Of a stretch of 33,492 bases of DNA, positions 6,846 to 17,277 are shown in pieces. Each line of letters begins with the position of its first letter. Within the stretch, counting starts at the first letter, position 1. Source of the DNA: Methylobacterium cerastii (GTDB lineage: Bacteria; Pseudomonadota; Alphaproteobacteria; Rhizobiales; Beijerinckiaceae); contig NZ_BPQG01000049.1 of NCBI RefSeq assembly GCF_022179125.1, positions 1 through 33,492 on the forward strand, given 5' to 3'. The position numbers and the translations under genes were made by a program. The notes under the pieces were generated by a model that did not search any database, was not told the origin of the DNA, and saw nothing but the letters and a program-made list of their open reading frames with translations.

Positions 6846-9800
6846 TCAGCCGGCCGCCCGCCGCAGCGGCTCGGCGTCGCGACCGGGCAGCCAGCGCGCG
6901 ATGGTGTCGTAGAGGACCGCGCGGTCGAACGGCTTGCCGACGTGGTCGTCCATGCCGGCCTCGCGGAACTGGCGCACCTCGGCGGGCAGGACGTTGGCGG
7001 TCATCGCGATCACCGGCACGTTCGCGCAAGCGCCCTTCAGGCGGCGGATCATCCGCGTCGCGGTGATGCCGTCCATGCCCGGCATCTGGACGTCCATCAT
7101 TACGAGGTCGAAGGCGCCGTCCTCCACCGCCATCACGGCGGTGGCGCCGTCGGCGACCACCTCGACGGTGTGGCCGGCGGCCTCGAGCACAAGGCGCGCA
7201 AGCTCCTGGTTGATCTCGACGTCCTCGACGAGGAGGATGCGCCCGGTCGCCTGGGGCGCGGCGACGGGCTGCGCGGCGATGGCGGCGGCGACGTCGGCGG
7301 CGCGGGGAAGCGTCACCGTGAACCAGAAGGTCGAGCCCTCGCCGTCGTCGGAGGCCACGCCGATCGTGCCGCCCATCAGCTCGACGAGGCGGCGGCTGAT
7401 CGCGAGGCCGAGCCCGGTCCCGCCGAAGTCGCGGCCGACCGAGTTGTCCACCTGCGAGAAGCGTTCGAACAGCCGGTGCTGCTTGGCCAGCGGGATGCCG
7501 ATGCCGGTGTCGGTCACGCTGAAGCGGACGGTCTCGCCTGCATCCGTGGTGCCGGCATGGCGCACCGCCAGGGTGACGCTGCCGCGCCGCGTGAACTTCA
7601 CCGCGTTGTTGAGGAGGTTGAGCAGGATCTGGCGCAGGCGCGCCTCGTCGCCCAAAAGGCTCCGCGGCAGGTCGGGATCGATCCGGGCGATCACGGACAG
7701 GCCCTTGGCGGCGGCCAGCCCCCGCACGATCGAGAGCCCGTTGTCGGCGAGCGCCGCCGGAGCGAAGGCGCGGTGTTCCAGGTCGATCGCCCCCGCCTCG
7801 ACCTTCGAGAAGTCGAGGATGTCGTTGACGACGGTCAGCAGGGCCGAACCCGAGGAGCGCGCCAGCTCGGCGTGGCGCCGCAGGTCCGGCGCCAGCCGCT
7901 CGGCGCGGGCCAGCAGGTCGGTGAAGCCGATCACCGCGTTCAGCGGCGTGCGGATCTCGTGGGACATCGCGGCGAGGAAGTCGGTCTTGGCCAGGCTCGC
8001 GCGCTCGGCCTCCAGGCGCGCCGCCTCGGCTGCGGTCTTGGCCGCCTGCAACGCCAGCTCGGCGTTCTTCCGCTCGGTGGCGTCGAGGTTGAGGCCGATC
8101 ACCCGCACGGCGCGGCCCGATGGATCGTAGTAGGCGCGACCGAAGCATTGCAGCCAGCGCACGACGCCGTCCTCGCCCGCGACCCGGACCTCGGTGACGA
8201 AGGTGCGGCGCGACGTGATCGCCTGCGAGGCGACCGAGAAGGCGTTCTCCCGGTCCTCCTCCACCACCAGGGCCTTCCATGCCTCGATCGACAGGTGCAG
8301 GGGTTGCGTCGTCGACACACCGTGCAGCCGCGCGCTCTCGGGCGAGAGCATGACGGTGCCGGCCACGAGGTCGAGATCCCACGAGCCGGCCTCGGCCGCG
8401 TCCTGGGCCAGCCGCAGCAGGTCGCTGGTCTCCTCCAGGGAACGCCGCGCCGCGATGATCTCGTCGATGTCCAATGCCGTGCCGAGCCAGCCGACGACCG
8501 CACCCGCCTCGCGGATCGGCATCATCACGATCTTGTGCCAGCGGTAGGCGCCGTCGTGCCGGCGCAGACGGCCCTCGACCTCGTGGCCGCGCTCCTCTCG
8601 AATGGCGGCGGCGCAGGCCGCGTCCATGCGCGCGGCGTCGTCCGGGTGGTTGGCGGCGCGCCTCTCCGCCAAGCCGGTGCCGATCGAACCGTAATACGCC
8701 TCGAAGCGCTGGTTGACGTAGGCCGCCCGGCCGTCCTCGGCCCGCATGATCCAGACGAGCTGCGGCAGCGTGTCGGCGAGCGCCCGGTAGCGCGCCTCGC
8801 TCGCTCGCAGGGCGTCCTCGGCCTGGTGGCGCGCATCGATGTCGCGCACCGAGGCGACGAAGCCGGCCGGCTGCCCGGCGGCGTCGCGCACGAGGCGCCA
8901 CGAGTCCTCGACCCAGAGGTAGGCGCCGTCGCTCCGGCGCAGGCGATAGCTCGCGACCGCGGTCTCGGCCTCGCCCCGCGAGAGGCGGCCGACCATGGCG
9001 GTGAGGGTCGCCACGTCGTCCGGGTGGGCGTCGTCCTCGGGACGGGTGCCGACCATGTCCTGCGGCGACCGGCCGAGCAGGGCGTGCGAGGCCGGCGACG
9101 CGTAGATCCGCCGGCCGTCGCGATCGACCTGGACGATCATGTCGCTGGCGTTGTCGGCGAGCAGCCGGTAGCGCGCCTCGCTGCGGGCGATCGCCTCCTC
9201 GGCGCGGCGCAGGTGGGTGATGTCGCGCACGCTGACGAAGACGCGGGCGACGCTGGTGCCGCCGGCCTCGCGCAGGGGCACGAGGATCACCTCGAAGCGA
9301 TGGGTTCCGTCGCCGTGGACCCGTTCCTCCGCGCGCCGCAACGGTTCGCCGGAGCGGATGACGCCCTCGATGTCGGCCCGCACGATCGCCGCGGTCCCGG
9401 GCGGCATCACGTCCTCGGGGACCTTGCCGCGGACCTCCTCGGGCAAGCGCCCGATCAACGCCGCGGCGCTCGGGTTCAGGGTTTCGAGGGCGAAGCTGCC
9501 GTCGGCCGCGACGGCGTGGACGAACAGGTGGTCGGTGGCGTTCTCGAACACGCCGCGGAACAGGGTCTCGGCTTGGCCGAGCGCACGGTGGGTCTCGACC
9601 AGCAGCCTTTCGCGCCGGCGCCGGCGTTCGAGTTCGCTGAGCAGAAAGAGGCATCCGAGCAGGATGACCGCGCTCGCGGCCACGCCGACCGCCAGCGCGT
9701 TGCGCCGCTCGGTGACGAGCGGCGCGAGCACCACGTCCACCGACTTGCCGACCGTGACGACGAGCGGCAGGTTCTCTGTGGTGCGATAGCCGAAGATCCG

Positions 9801-10658
9801 CGGGCGCCCGTCGAGGCCGCTCGCGATCTCGTAGACTCCCGCGGGTGCGTCCGCGAGCCTCGCGAACAGGCCCCTGCCGTCCGGGCGCAGCGTCAGGTCG
9901 CGCTCGTACATGCCGGCCATCGCCGGCTCGCGGATGCGGACGTAGCCGTCGCGCCCGAACAACCCGACGACGGAATCCGCGCCGACATCGAGCGCCTTGA
10001 AGCGGCGGGCGAGGTAGTCCGGGTCGACGGCCACCATCAGGACGCCGCCGAAGCTGCCGTCGGGGCGGGTCAGGCGGCGGGCGAGGTTGAACGTGAACGT
10101 GTCCATCAGCCGGCCGCGGATCGTGCGCCCGACATAGAGGCCGGCATCGGGGTTGTCCGCCAGCGCCCGGAAGTAGGGCCGGTCCGCCACGTTGGTCTTG
10201 CTGAGGGCGGAGGGCACCGCGTCGCGGGTGGCCACGAGGTCGCCGTTCTCGTCGAAGATCGCGATCTGGCGCGCGCTCTCGGCGAGCATCGTCGCGCGCT
10301 TCGACCAGGTGGCGAAGTCGAAGGCCTTGGGGTCGTCGGCGTAGTCGGCCTCGATCAGGCGCATCACCTGGTCGACGCCCTCGATCAGGCGCGACACCTG
10401 CTCGGCGAGCGCGATCGACAGGTTCAGCACATCGCGCCGCGCCTGGACCACCTCGCCCGCGCGGCGCTGGTCGAGGTGGAACAGCAGGCCGAGCCAGACG
10501 AGGGCGAGGAACACGAGGCCGCCGGCGGCCACCAGCGCCTGCGGCAGGCGCCCGGCGAGGCGGCTCGGCGACGGATCGGCCGCCCGGCGTCCCGTCATCT
10601 CAGACGTTCCCAACATCATTTCGCCCGTTCCGAGGCCTGGTCCGCGGAACCGTGGCAT
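6846..10658 (-). CDS. Large membrane hybrid sensor histidine kinase (Cache, four PAS, HisKA, HATPase, REC)
   Basis: A 1270-residue inner-membrane two-component sensor. Transmembrane helices at about 39-62 and 321-341 flank a periplasmic double-Cache-like domain, with VADRPYFRAL and LYVGRTIRGR typical of that fold. Four PAS/PAC modules follow (about 365-490, 495-615, 620-735 and 745-865). The phosphoacceptor His900 lies in SHEIRTP. The ATPase domain has an N box LLNLLNNAVKF and G boxes DTGIGIP and GGTGLGL. The C-terminal receiver has Asp1189 in MMDVQMPG and a late Lys in GKPFD. The ligand cannot be deduced. It needs a phosphotransfer partner, and an Hpt gene sits 37 bases upstream in the same direction. 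Internal ATGs at codons 14, 15 and 21 are alternative starts. Confidence 0.93.
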   Translation of the reverse strand: MPRFRGPGLGTGEMMLGTSEMTGRRAADPSPSRLAGRLPQALVAAGGLVFLALVWLGLLFHLDQRRAGEVVQARRDVLNLSIALAEQVSRLIEGVDQVMRLIEADYADDPKAFDFATWSKRATMLAESARQIAIFDENGDLVATRDAVPSALSKTNVADRPYFRALADNPDAGLYVGRTIRGRLMDTFTFNLARRLTRPDGSFGGVLMVAVDPDYLARRFKALDVGADSVVGLFGRDGYVRIREPAMAGMYERDLTLRPDGRGLFARLADAPAGVYEIASGLDGRPRIFGYRTTENLPLVVTVGKSVDVVLAPLVTERRNALAVGVAASAVILLGCLFLLSELERRRRRERLLVETHRALGQAETLFRGVFENATDHLFVHAVAADGSFALETLNPSAAALIGRLPEEVRGKVPEDVMPPGTAAIVRADIEGVIRSGEPLRRAEERVHGDGTHRFEVILVPLREAGGTSVARVFVSVRDITHLRRAEEAIARSEARYRLLADNASDMIVQVDRDGRRIYASPASHALLGRSPQDMVGTRPEDDAHPDDVATLTAMVGRLSRGEAETAVASYRLRRSDGAYLWVEDSWRLVRDAAGQPAGFVASVRDIDARHQAEDALRASEARYRALADTLPQLVWIMRAEDGRAAYVNQRFEAYYGSIGTGLAERRAANHPDDAARMDAACAAAIREERGHEVEGRLRRHDGAYRWHKIVMMPIREAGAVVGWLGTALDIDEIIAARRSLEETSDLLRLAQDAAEAGSWDLDLVAGTVMLSPESARLHGVSTTQPLHLSIEAWKALVVEEDRENAFSVASQAITSRRTFVTEVRVAGEDGVVRWLQCFGRAYYDPSGRAVRVIGLNLDATERKNAELALQAAKTAAEAARLEAERASLAKTDFLAAMSHEIRTPLNAVIGFTDLLARAERLAPDLRRHAELARSSGSALLTVVNDILDFSKVEAGAIDLEHRAFAPAALADNGLSIVRGLAAAKGLSVIARIDPDLPRSLLGDEARLRQILLNLLNNAVKFTRRGSVTLAVRHAGTTDAGETVRFSVTDTGIGIPLAKQHRLFERFSQVDNSVGRDFGGTGLGLAISRRLVELMGGTIGVASDDGEGSTFWFTVTLPRAADVAAAIAAQPVAAPQATGRILLVEDVEINQELARLVLEAAGHTVEVVADGATAVMAVEDGAFDLVMMDVQMPGMDGITATRMIRRLKGACANVPVIAMTANVLPAEVRQFREAGMDDHVGKPFDRAVLYDTIARWLPGRDAEPLRRAAG

Positions 10659-10695
10659 ACCGATCGTGACGAAACTGAATACGCGGCGCGCGGTC

Positions 10696-11025
10696 TCAGT
10701 GCGTCTGCGCGGCGTCTTCCAGCGCGCGCACGGTCTCGTCGCGGAGCGCGCGGATCTCGGCGAGCGCCGGCGCGAGGTCGCCGCCGCCCTTGGCCTGCGC
10801 CTCGAGGGTGCGGCAGGCGTCGGAGAGCCGCTCGCACCCGAGCATGCCGGACATCGAGATCAGGGTGTGCGCTTCGCGCGCGACCGAACCGGGCTCGCGG
10901 CTGTCCTTCGGGAAGGCGGTGCGCAAGCTGTCGGTGAAACGGACGAGCAGCCGCTGAAGCTTCTCGGCGCCGATCACGCCGCCGAGGTCGTCGAGGACCG
11001 GGCGGCTGAGCAGGGGCAGTGTCAC
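10696..11025 (-). CDS. Histidine phosphotransfer (Hpt) domain protein
   Basis: A 109-residue single-domain Hpt protein. The phosphorylated histidine is His53 in the segment AREAHTLISMSGMLG, and the following helix (CERLSDACRTLEAQAK) is typical of the four-helix bundle. Hpt proteins shuttle phosphate between receiver domains. With the hybrid kinase gene 37 bases downstream it most likely takes phosphate from that kinase's receiver and passes it to a response regulator that is not in this window. The GTG at 11025 has GGAG seven bases upstream and gives a compact Hpt. A longer frame from 11142 adds about 39 residues unlike the family. Confidence 0.85.
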   Translation of the reverse strand: MTLPLLSRPVLDDLGGVIGAEKLQRLLVRFTDSLRTAFPKDSREPGSVAREAHTLISMSGMLGCERLSDACRTLEAQAKGGGDLAPALAEIRALRDETVRALEDAAQTH

Positions 11026-11146
11026 GGGCGCGCTCCGGGCGTCTCGGCGTTCAGGCGTCGTCTTCGCGGGCGACGCGCGCTTTACGTCGGCGCAGAGGGT
11101 GAAGTTTCCCTCACCGATCCATCGCAGGCGTCGCGGGCGCAATCCG

Positions 11147-12547
11147 TCAGAGCAACGTACCGCGCAGGATCAGCAGCGCCACCGAGAAATAGATCACCAG
11201 GCCGGTCACATCGACCAACGTGGCCACGAAGGGCGCCGAGGCGGTCGCCGGATCGAACCCGAGCCGCTGCAGCAGGAACGGCAGCATCGAACCCGAGAGG
11301 GAGCCGAAGGTGACGATGCCGACCAGCGCCCCGCCGACGGTGGCCGCCACCAGCGGCCAGTGCTCGCCGTAATCGTACAGGCCGGTCTTCTGCCAGATCG
11401 CGATGCGGACGACGGCGATCACGCCGAGGATGGCGCCGAGCACGAGGCCGGTGGGCAACTCCCGCAAGGCCACCCGCCACCAGTCGCGCAAGGAGATCTG
11501 ATGCAGGGCCAGCGCCCGGATCAGCAGCGAGGTCGCCTGGCTGCCGGAATTGCCGCCCGAGCTCATGATGAGCGGGATGAACAGCGTCAGGACGATCGCC
11601 TTCTCCAGCTCGCCCTCGAAGCCCTGCATGGCGGAGGCCGTCAGCATCTCCGACAGGAACAGGGCGCAGAGCCAGCCGGCGCGCTTCCGGATCATCGTCA
11701 TGAAGCCGATGTCCATGTAGGGCTCGGGCAGAGCCTCCATGCCGCCGAAGCGTTGCACGTCCTGGGTCTGCTTCTCGACCATGGCGTCGATCATGTCGTC
11801 GACGGTGACGATGCCGATCAGATGGCCGACGGCGTCGACCACCGGCAGGGCGAGGAGGTCGTATTTCGAGATCAGCCGGGCCGCCTCCTCGCGGCTCGCC
11901 GTCGGCGACACCGCGAGCGGCCGCCGGCCGGCGGCGACCGAGAGCACGTTGTCGTCGGGGTTGCCCGAGATCAGCCGGCGCAGAGGCACGGCCTTGGTCA
12001 GCGCCCGGGTGCGCGGGTCGAGCACGAAGATCGCGTAGATGGTCTCGCGAGTCTTCTCGACGCTGCGGACGTGGTCGAGGGTCTGCGCCACCGTCCAGGT
12101 GCCGGGCACGGTGACGAACTCGGTGGTCATCAGCGATCCGACCGTCTCCTCGCCGTAGGCGCTGAGCCGGTCCACGGCGCCGCGGGTCTCGGCGTCGAGG
12201 CGCGCCCGCAGGTCCGAGCGCCCGGGCTCCTCGATCTCGCGGAACACGTCGGTGACCCGGTCTGCCGACATGCCCGACAGGAAGGTCGCCACCCGGTCGC
12301 GCGGGAGCATCTCGATGATGTCGGCGGCGTCGTCGAGCTCGGGCTGATCGAGCACCTCGATCGCCCGGTCGTGCGGCAGGCCGAGCAGGATCGCGGCTGC
12401 GACCTCGGGGGCCTCGGCGTTCAGCGCCTCGACGATGTCGGGCGCGCGCTCGTCCGAGAGGCGGGCGGCCAGGACGGAGGGGTCGACGCGCGGATCGATC
12501 GGCGCGACCGCGTCCGGGACCGGCGGACGGGAAACCTGTTGAACCAT
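11147..12547 (-). CDS. mgtE: Magnesium channel/transporter MgtE
   Basis: MgtE is a dimeric, Mg2+-gated channel of the inner membrane. The 466-residue protein has the acidic cytoplasmic N-domain (about 20-135, repeated LDDAADIIEMLP-type helices) and a tandem CBS pair (about 138-260, with SLMTTEFVTVPG and GIVTVDDMIDAM). A five-helix pore domain (about 290-466) carries the family signature PLIMSSGGNSGSQA and the last-helix motif GFDPATASAPFVATLVDVTG, whose Asp lines the ion path. The start is the ATG at 12547. A GC-rich stem-loop lies directly upstream, but no known magnesium riboswitch was recognised. Confidence 0.95.
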   Translation of the reverse strand: MVQQVSRPPVPDAVAPIDPRVDPSVLAARLSDERAPDIVEALNAEAPEVAAAILLGLPHDRAIEVLDQPELDDAADIIEMLPRDRVATFLSGMSADRVTDVFREIEEPGRSDLRARLDAETRGAVDRLSAYGEETVGSLMTTEFVTVPGTWTVAQTLDHVRSVEKTRETIYAIFVLDPRTRALTKAVPLRRLISGNPDDNVLSVAAGRRPLAVSPTASREEAARLISKYDLLALPVVDAVGHLIGIVTVDDMIDAMVEKQTQDVQRFGGMEALPEPYMDIGFMTMIRKRAGWLCALFLSEMLTASAMQGFEGELEKAIVLTLFIPLIMSSGGNSGSQATSLLIRALALHQISLRDWWRVALRELPTGLVLGAILGVIAVVRIAIWQKTGLYDYGEHWPLVAATVGGALVGIVTFGSLSGSMLPFLLQRLGFDPATASAPFVATLVDVTGLVIYFSVALLILRGTLL

Positions 12548-12561
12548 GGGCCTCGCCTCGC

Positions 12562-12616
12562 GGGCTCGGCGGCGCGCCCTACGGCACCGGCCGCGACCGG
12601 CGGCGCGGCGGAGCCC
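12562..12616 (-). other. GC-rich stem-loop just upstream of the mgtE start
   Basis: On the minus strand GGGCTC opens and GAGCCC closes a structure with further pairing of GCGCC-type bases and an inner CCGG...CCGG hairpin, ending about 15 bases before the mgtE ATG. In DNA this rich in G and C such pairing arises easily, so a regulatory role is only a possibility. Confidence 0.25.
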
Positions 12617-12940
12617 GGCGCGGGCCCCTCAGGACCTCAGGCGGGATCGCGACGTGCGGCCGGGCACGGCTCGGACGATCGGTCTGGCGTGTCGCTGGGC
12701 ATCGGGATCTTCGTGGGAAGGGCGCATGCGGTCACCGAAGCCCGGCTCACCGCGCGCCAGCCTGTGCGCCCGGCGCCGCGACCCGTCAAGCGAAAGGATG
12801 GCGGCGTCGGATCGGGGGGCGACGGGGTTCGGCCGCCCGGGCTGGCGATCGTGGGCGATCGGCACCATATGTCTGATCAGGCACGCAATTTTGGCTCGAA
12901 CAGGGTGAAGTCGCACCGGATCGGCAGGTCGGGCTTCGAT
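12617..12940. other. Non-coding stretch between mgtE and the pqqA unit
   Basis: No frame in this stretch has codon use or sequence like a real protein; the open frames are short and Arg/Pro-rich. The part nearest pqqA (from about 12865) is distinctly richer in A and T than the surroundings, as expected for a control region. Nothing else was recognised. Confidence 0.4.
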
Positions 12941-12957
12941 CTTATGAGAAATATAAG
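12941..12957. promoter_or_regulatory. Inverted repeat CTTAT-N7-ATAAG upstream of pqqA
   Basis: A 5-7-5 palindrome in an AT-rich island lies just before the candidate -35 box of the pqqA unit. Size and symmetry suit a dimeric helix-turn-helix protein such as the MarR-family regulator encoded at 13423-13935, but the binder is a guess. Confidence 0.35.
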
Positions 12958-12969
12958 TGTAGCGCCCGC

Positions 12970-12999
12970 TTGTATTGCGCCCAAGGTATCGCCTATCTT
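12970..12999 (+). promoter_or_regulatory. Candidate housekeeping promoter of the pqqA unit
   Basis: TTGTAT at 12970-12975 and TATCTT at 12994-12999 are 18 bases apart. Transcription would start near 13006 and give a leader of about 25 bases with GAGGAGA before the first pqqA ATG. The match to the sigma-70 pattern is moderate. Confidence 0.4.
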
Positions 13000-13030
13000 C
13001 CGGTCATCGAAGTTCACGAGGAGAAACGCC

Positions 13031-13120
13031 ATGGCCTGGTCCGCCCCCATCGTTCAGGAAGTCTGCGTCGGCATGGAAGTGACGAGCTACGAGTCCGCCG
13101 AGATCGACACCTTCAACTGA
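13031..13120 (+). CDS. pqqA: Coenzyme PQQ precursor peptide PqqA, copy 1
   Basis: PqqA is the ribosomally made peptide from which pyrroloquinoline quinone, the cofactor of methanol and other alcohol dehydrogenases, is built. The 29-residue product starts MAWSAPIVQEVCVG and ends in EIDTFN. It carries the Glu16 and Tyr20 of the EVTSY motif that PqqE (radical SAM enzyme, with PqqD) cross-links. It has the usual length. AGGAGA lies eight bases before the ATG. It differs from copy 2 at residues 7, 9 and 11 and at many silent positions. No pqqB, C, D or E lies near, so the peptide would be processed by enzymes encoded elsewhere. Confidence 0.95.
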   Translation: MAWSAPIVQEVCVGMEVTSYESAEIDTFN

Positions 13121-13128
13121 GCCGATGA

Positions 13129-13148
13129 CCGGCTCGCTCGCGAGCCGG
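13129..13148 (+). other. Perfect hairpin between the two pqqA copies
   Basis: CCGGCTCGC and GCGAGCCGG form nine base pairs around two bases, starting eight bases after the first pqqA stop. No T-run follows, so a complete intrinsic terminator is unlikely. An mRNA-stabilising or attenuating hairpin is more plausible. Confidence 0.55.
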
Positions 13149-13190
13149 CACGACGCCGTTTCCCACCTCTTTCCGTTCAGGAGAATTCAC

Positions 13191-13280
13191 ATGGCTTGGT
13201 CCGCCCCCGTCGTTTCCGAGATCTGCGTCGGCATGGAAGTCACCAGCTACGAGTCGGCCGAGATCGACACCTTCAACTGA
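13191..13280 (+). CDS. pqqA: Coenzyme PQQ precursor peptide PqqA, copy 2
   Basis: A second complete 29-residue precursor begins MAWSAPVVSEICVG and continues into the same GMEVTSYESAEIDTFN end as copy 1. Glu16 and Tyr20 are intact. A strong CAGGAGA lies six to seven bases before the ATG, and the gene begins 70 bases after the stop of copy 1. Its SEIC segment (Ser9, Ile11) is closer than copy 1 to the classical methylotroph PqqA. A terminator follows 35 bases after the stop, so the transcript ends here and contains no other pqq gene. Confidence 0.95.
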   Translation: MAWSAPVVSEICVGMEVTSYESAEIDTFN

Positions 13281-13314
13281 GCACCGGTCGGCTGCGAACG
13301 CGGCCGGTCGACGG

Positions 13315-13345
13315 AACGCCGCTCCCTCGGGGGCGGCGTTTTTCG
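13315..13345 (+). terminator. Intrinsic terminator of the pqqA unit
   Basis: ACGCCGC...GCGGCGT forms a GC-rich stem closed by TCCCTCGGGG and followed at once by TTTTCG. It lies 35 bases past the second pqqA stop and ends the plus-strand transcript. Confidence 0.85.
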
Positions 13346-13363
13346 TTTGCGTCGCGCAAAAAC

Positions 13364-13400
13364 GAAAAAGCCGGCCGTCCCTCGCGGGCGGCCGGCTTCG
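13364..13400 (-). terminator. Intrinsic terminator of the LdtR-like gene
   Basis: Read on the minus strand, GAAGCCGGCCGCCCG pairs with CGGGCGGCCGGC-type bases (stem GCCGGCCG/CGGCCGGC) and is followed by TTTTTCG. It sits 23 bases after the regulator's stop and backs onto the pqqA terminator. Confidence 0.8.
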
Positions 13401-13422
13401 TCGTCCTCGGTGTCGGCAAGTT

Positions 13423-13935
13423 TTAGAGGCGGTAGCGGATCTGGTCGGTCCAGAACCGCTCCAGGCGACCGAGCGCGACGTTGAGCCGGCCGAAGTCGTC
13501 GTCCGAGATGCCGCCGATCGGCTGGATGGTGCGGGCGTGCTTGTCGTAGAGGCCCTGGATGATGTCGTGGACCATGCGGCCCTTGTCGGTGAGGCTGATG
13601 CGCACCGAGCGGCGGTCGGTCTTCGACCGGGCGTGGTGGAGGTAGCCGGCCTCGACGAGCTTCTTGACGTTGTAGGAGACGTTCGAGCCGAGATAGTAGC
13701 CCTTGGTGCGCAGCTCGCTCGCGGTGAGCTCCTTGTCGCCGATGTTGTAGAGCAGCAGCGCCTGGACGCTGTTGACGTCCTCGCGGCCGCGACGCTCGAA
13801 CTCGTCCTTGATCACGTCGAGCAGGCGGCGATGCAGGCGCTCGACGAGGTGGAGCGCCTCGAGATACGAGCCGGTCACGACCCCGGTCTCGGGGGCGGCG
13901 GTGGTCTCCGAGATCTTGACGGCCTGGGACTTCAT
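13423..13935 (-). CDS. ldtR: LdtR-like winged-helix transcriptional regulator (MarR family)
   Basis: A 170-residue MarR-type dimeric DNA-binding protein. The central winged helix is unusually well conserved: NSVQALLLYNIGDKELTASELR, then recognition helix GYYLGSNVSYNVKKLVEAGYL and wing RSKTDRRSVRISLT. This is the pattern of LdtR, which in Rhizobiales controls L,D-transpeptidase and cell-wall or osmotic stress genes. I chose the ATG at 13935 because GAGG lies seven bases upstream; the ATG at 13989 would add 18 residues. The target here is not shown by the sequence. Inverted repeats lie both upstream of this gene (14047) and upstream of pqqA (12941). Subfamily assignment is from recalled sequence pattern. 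Confidence 0.85.
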   Translation of the reverse strand: MKSQAVKISETTAAPETGVVTGSYLEALHLVERLHRRLLDVIKDEFERRGREDVNSVQALLLYNIGDKELTASELRTKGYYLGSNVSYNVKKLVEAGYLHHARSKTDRRSVRISLTDKGRMVHDIIQGLYDKHARTIQPIGGISDDDFGRLNVALGRLERFWTDQIRYRL

Positions 13936-14046
13936 CGTGTGCCTCATCCGGTGGTTCTGCCGGAACATCTGCTGTCCGGCGCCGCTCATGGGGTGAACCT
14001 AGGCGGCGGAGATGAAAGGCGCTCTAAGAGACACGATGAATTCGCG

Positions 14047-14066
14047 ATTTACTTCTGTCGGTAAAT
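14047..14066. promoter_or_regulatory. Inverted repeat ATTTAC-N8-GTAAAT upstream of the LdtR-like gene
   Basis: A perfect 6-8-6 palindrome lies about 110 bases upstream of the regulator's start in an AT-rich gap between it and the DUF6163 gene. MarR-type proteins often bind such a site in their own promoter, so autoregulation is a reasonable guess. Confidence 0.35.
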
Positions 14067-14097
14067 GCAAAGTGAAGCGATCCGAATAACCTCTCGT

Positions 14098-14552
14098 TTA
14101 CCGCGCTTCCTGCGCCGCAAGCCAAGAGAATACGAAATAGATCACCACGATACTGGACTCAGCCAAGACCAGCGCCAGCGGCGTCTGCAGAAGCTGCGGC
14201 GTGAGGACGGCGAGCGTCAGCATCGAGGTCACCGCCAGCAGCCAGACGACGCCGCCCCAGGCGCTGGTGAGCCACAGGCCGATCGCGGCGTTGGCGTCGA
14301 TCACCGCGAAGTAGATCAGCGCCGCCTGCCGGCCGAACGGCTCCAGCGCGAACGGGCGATGCCCCGGCACCACGTCGAGGATCGTGGCGAAGGAGAACAC
14401 GCTCTTGGCGAGCCAGGCCAGCGCGGTCAGGCGCATGAACCAGACCAGCACCGTGTCCCAGGTGCTCTTGGGCGCGGCCGCGCGCCGCTCGATGCGGTCG
14501 CCCGGCGCGTCGCCGACCGCGCTGCCGCGGGTGATCCGTCCGACCTTGCGCA

Positions 14553-14553
<1 letters not shown>
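14098..14553 (-). CDS. DUF6163-type membrane protein
   Basis: A 151-residue protein with a short basic cytoplasmic N-terminus and about four hydrophobic helices: TVLVWFMRLTALAWLAKSVF, AALIYFAVIDANAAIGLWL, GVVWLLAVTSMLTLAVL, then a last helix with LAESSIVVIYFVFSWLAA. Length and topology match DUF6163 proteins of Rhizobiales, which I recall sitting beside the LdtR-like regulator. The function is unknown. Its ATG overlaps the stop of the upstream hydrolase gene by one base, so the two are translationally coupled. Confidence 0.7.
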
Positions 14554-17195
<2,642 letters not shown>

Positions 17196-17277
17196 CGGCG
17201 CGCGAGCGCCCCGGCCTTGAGGGGGGCTCGGGCACTTCCCATTTGACGGACCAGCGACGTCACGCGAGACCACCGCC

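Noticed and set aside
6570-10937. Open frame of over 1400 codons on the plus strand opposite the hybrid kinase
   Set aside because: A mirror frame of the kinase: Arg/Gly/His-rich low-complexity translation, no family resemblance, and the opposite strand has unmistakable PAS, HisKA and ATPase motifs.
11026-11142. Longer N-terminus for the Hpt protein starting at 11142
   Set aside because: The added residues are Arg/Pro-rich and unlike the family, and the GTG at 11025 has a good ribosome-binding site.
12562-12616. Magnesium riboswitch in front of mgtE
   Set aside because: Only a GC-rich stem-loop of about 55 bases is present; the leader is too short and lacks the conserved core of known Mg2+ sensing RNAs.
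11099-13120. Long plus-strand frame that ends in the PqqA sequence
   Set aside because: Upstream of 13031 it is the mirror of mgtE and non-coding DNA. The pqqA ATG has its own strong ribosome-binding site, so no fusion protein is implied.
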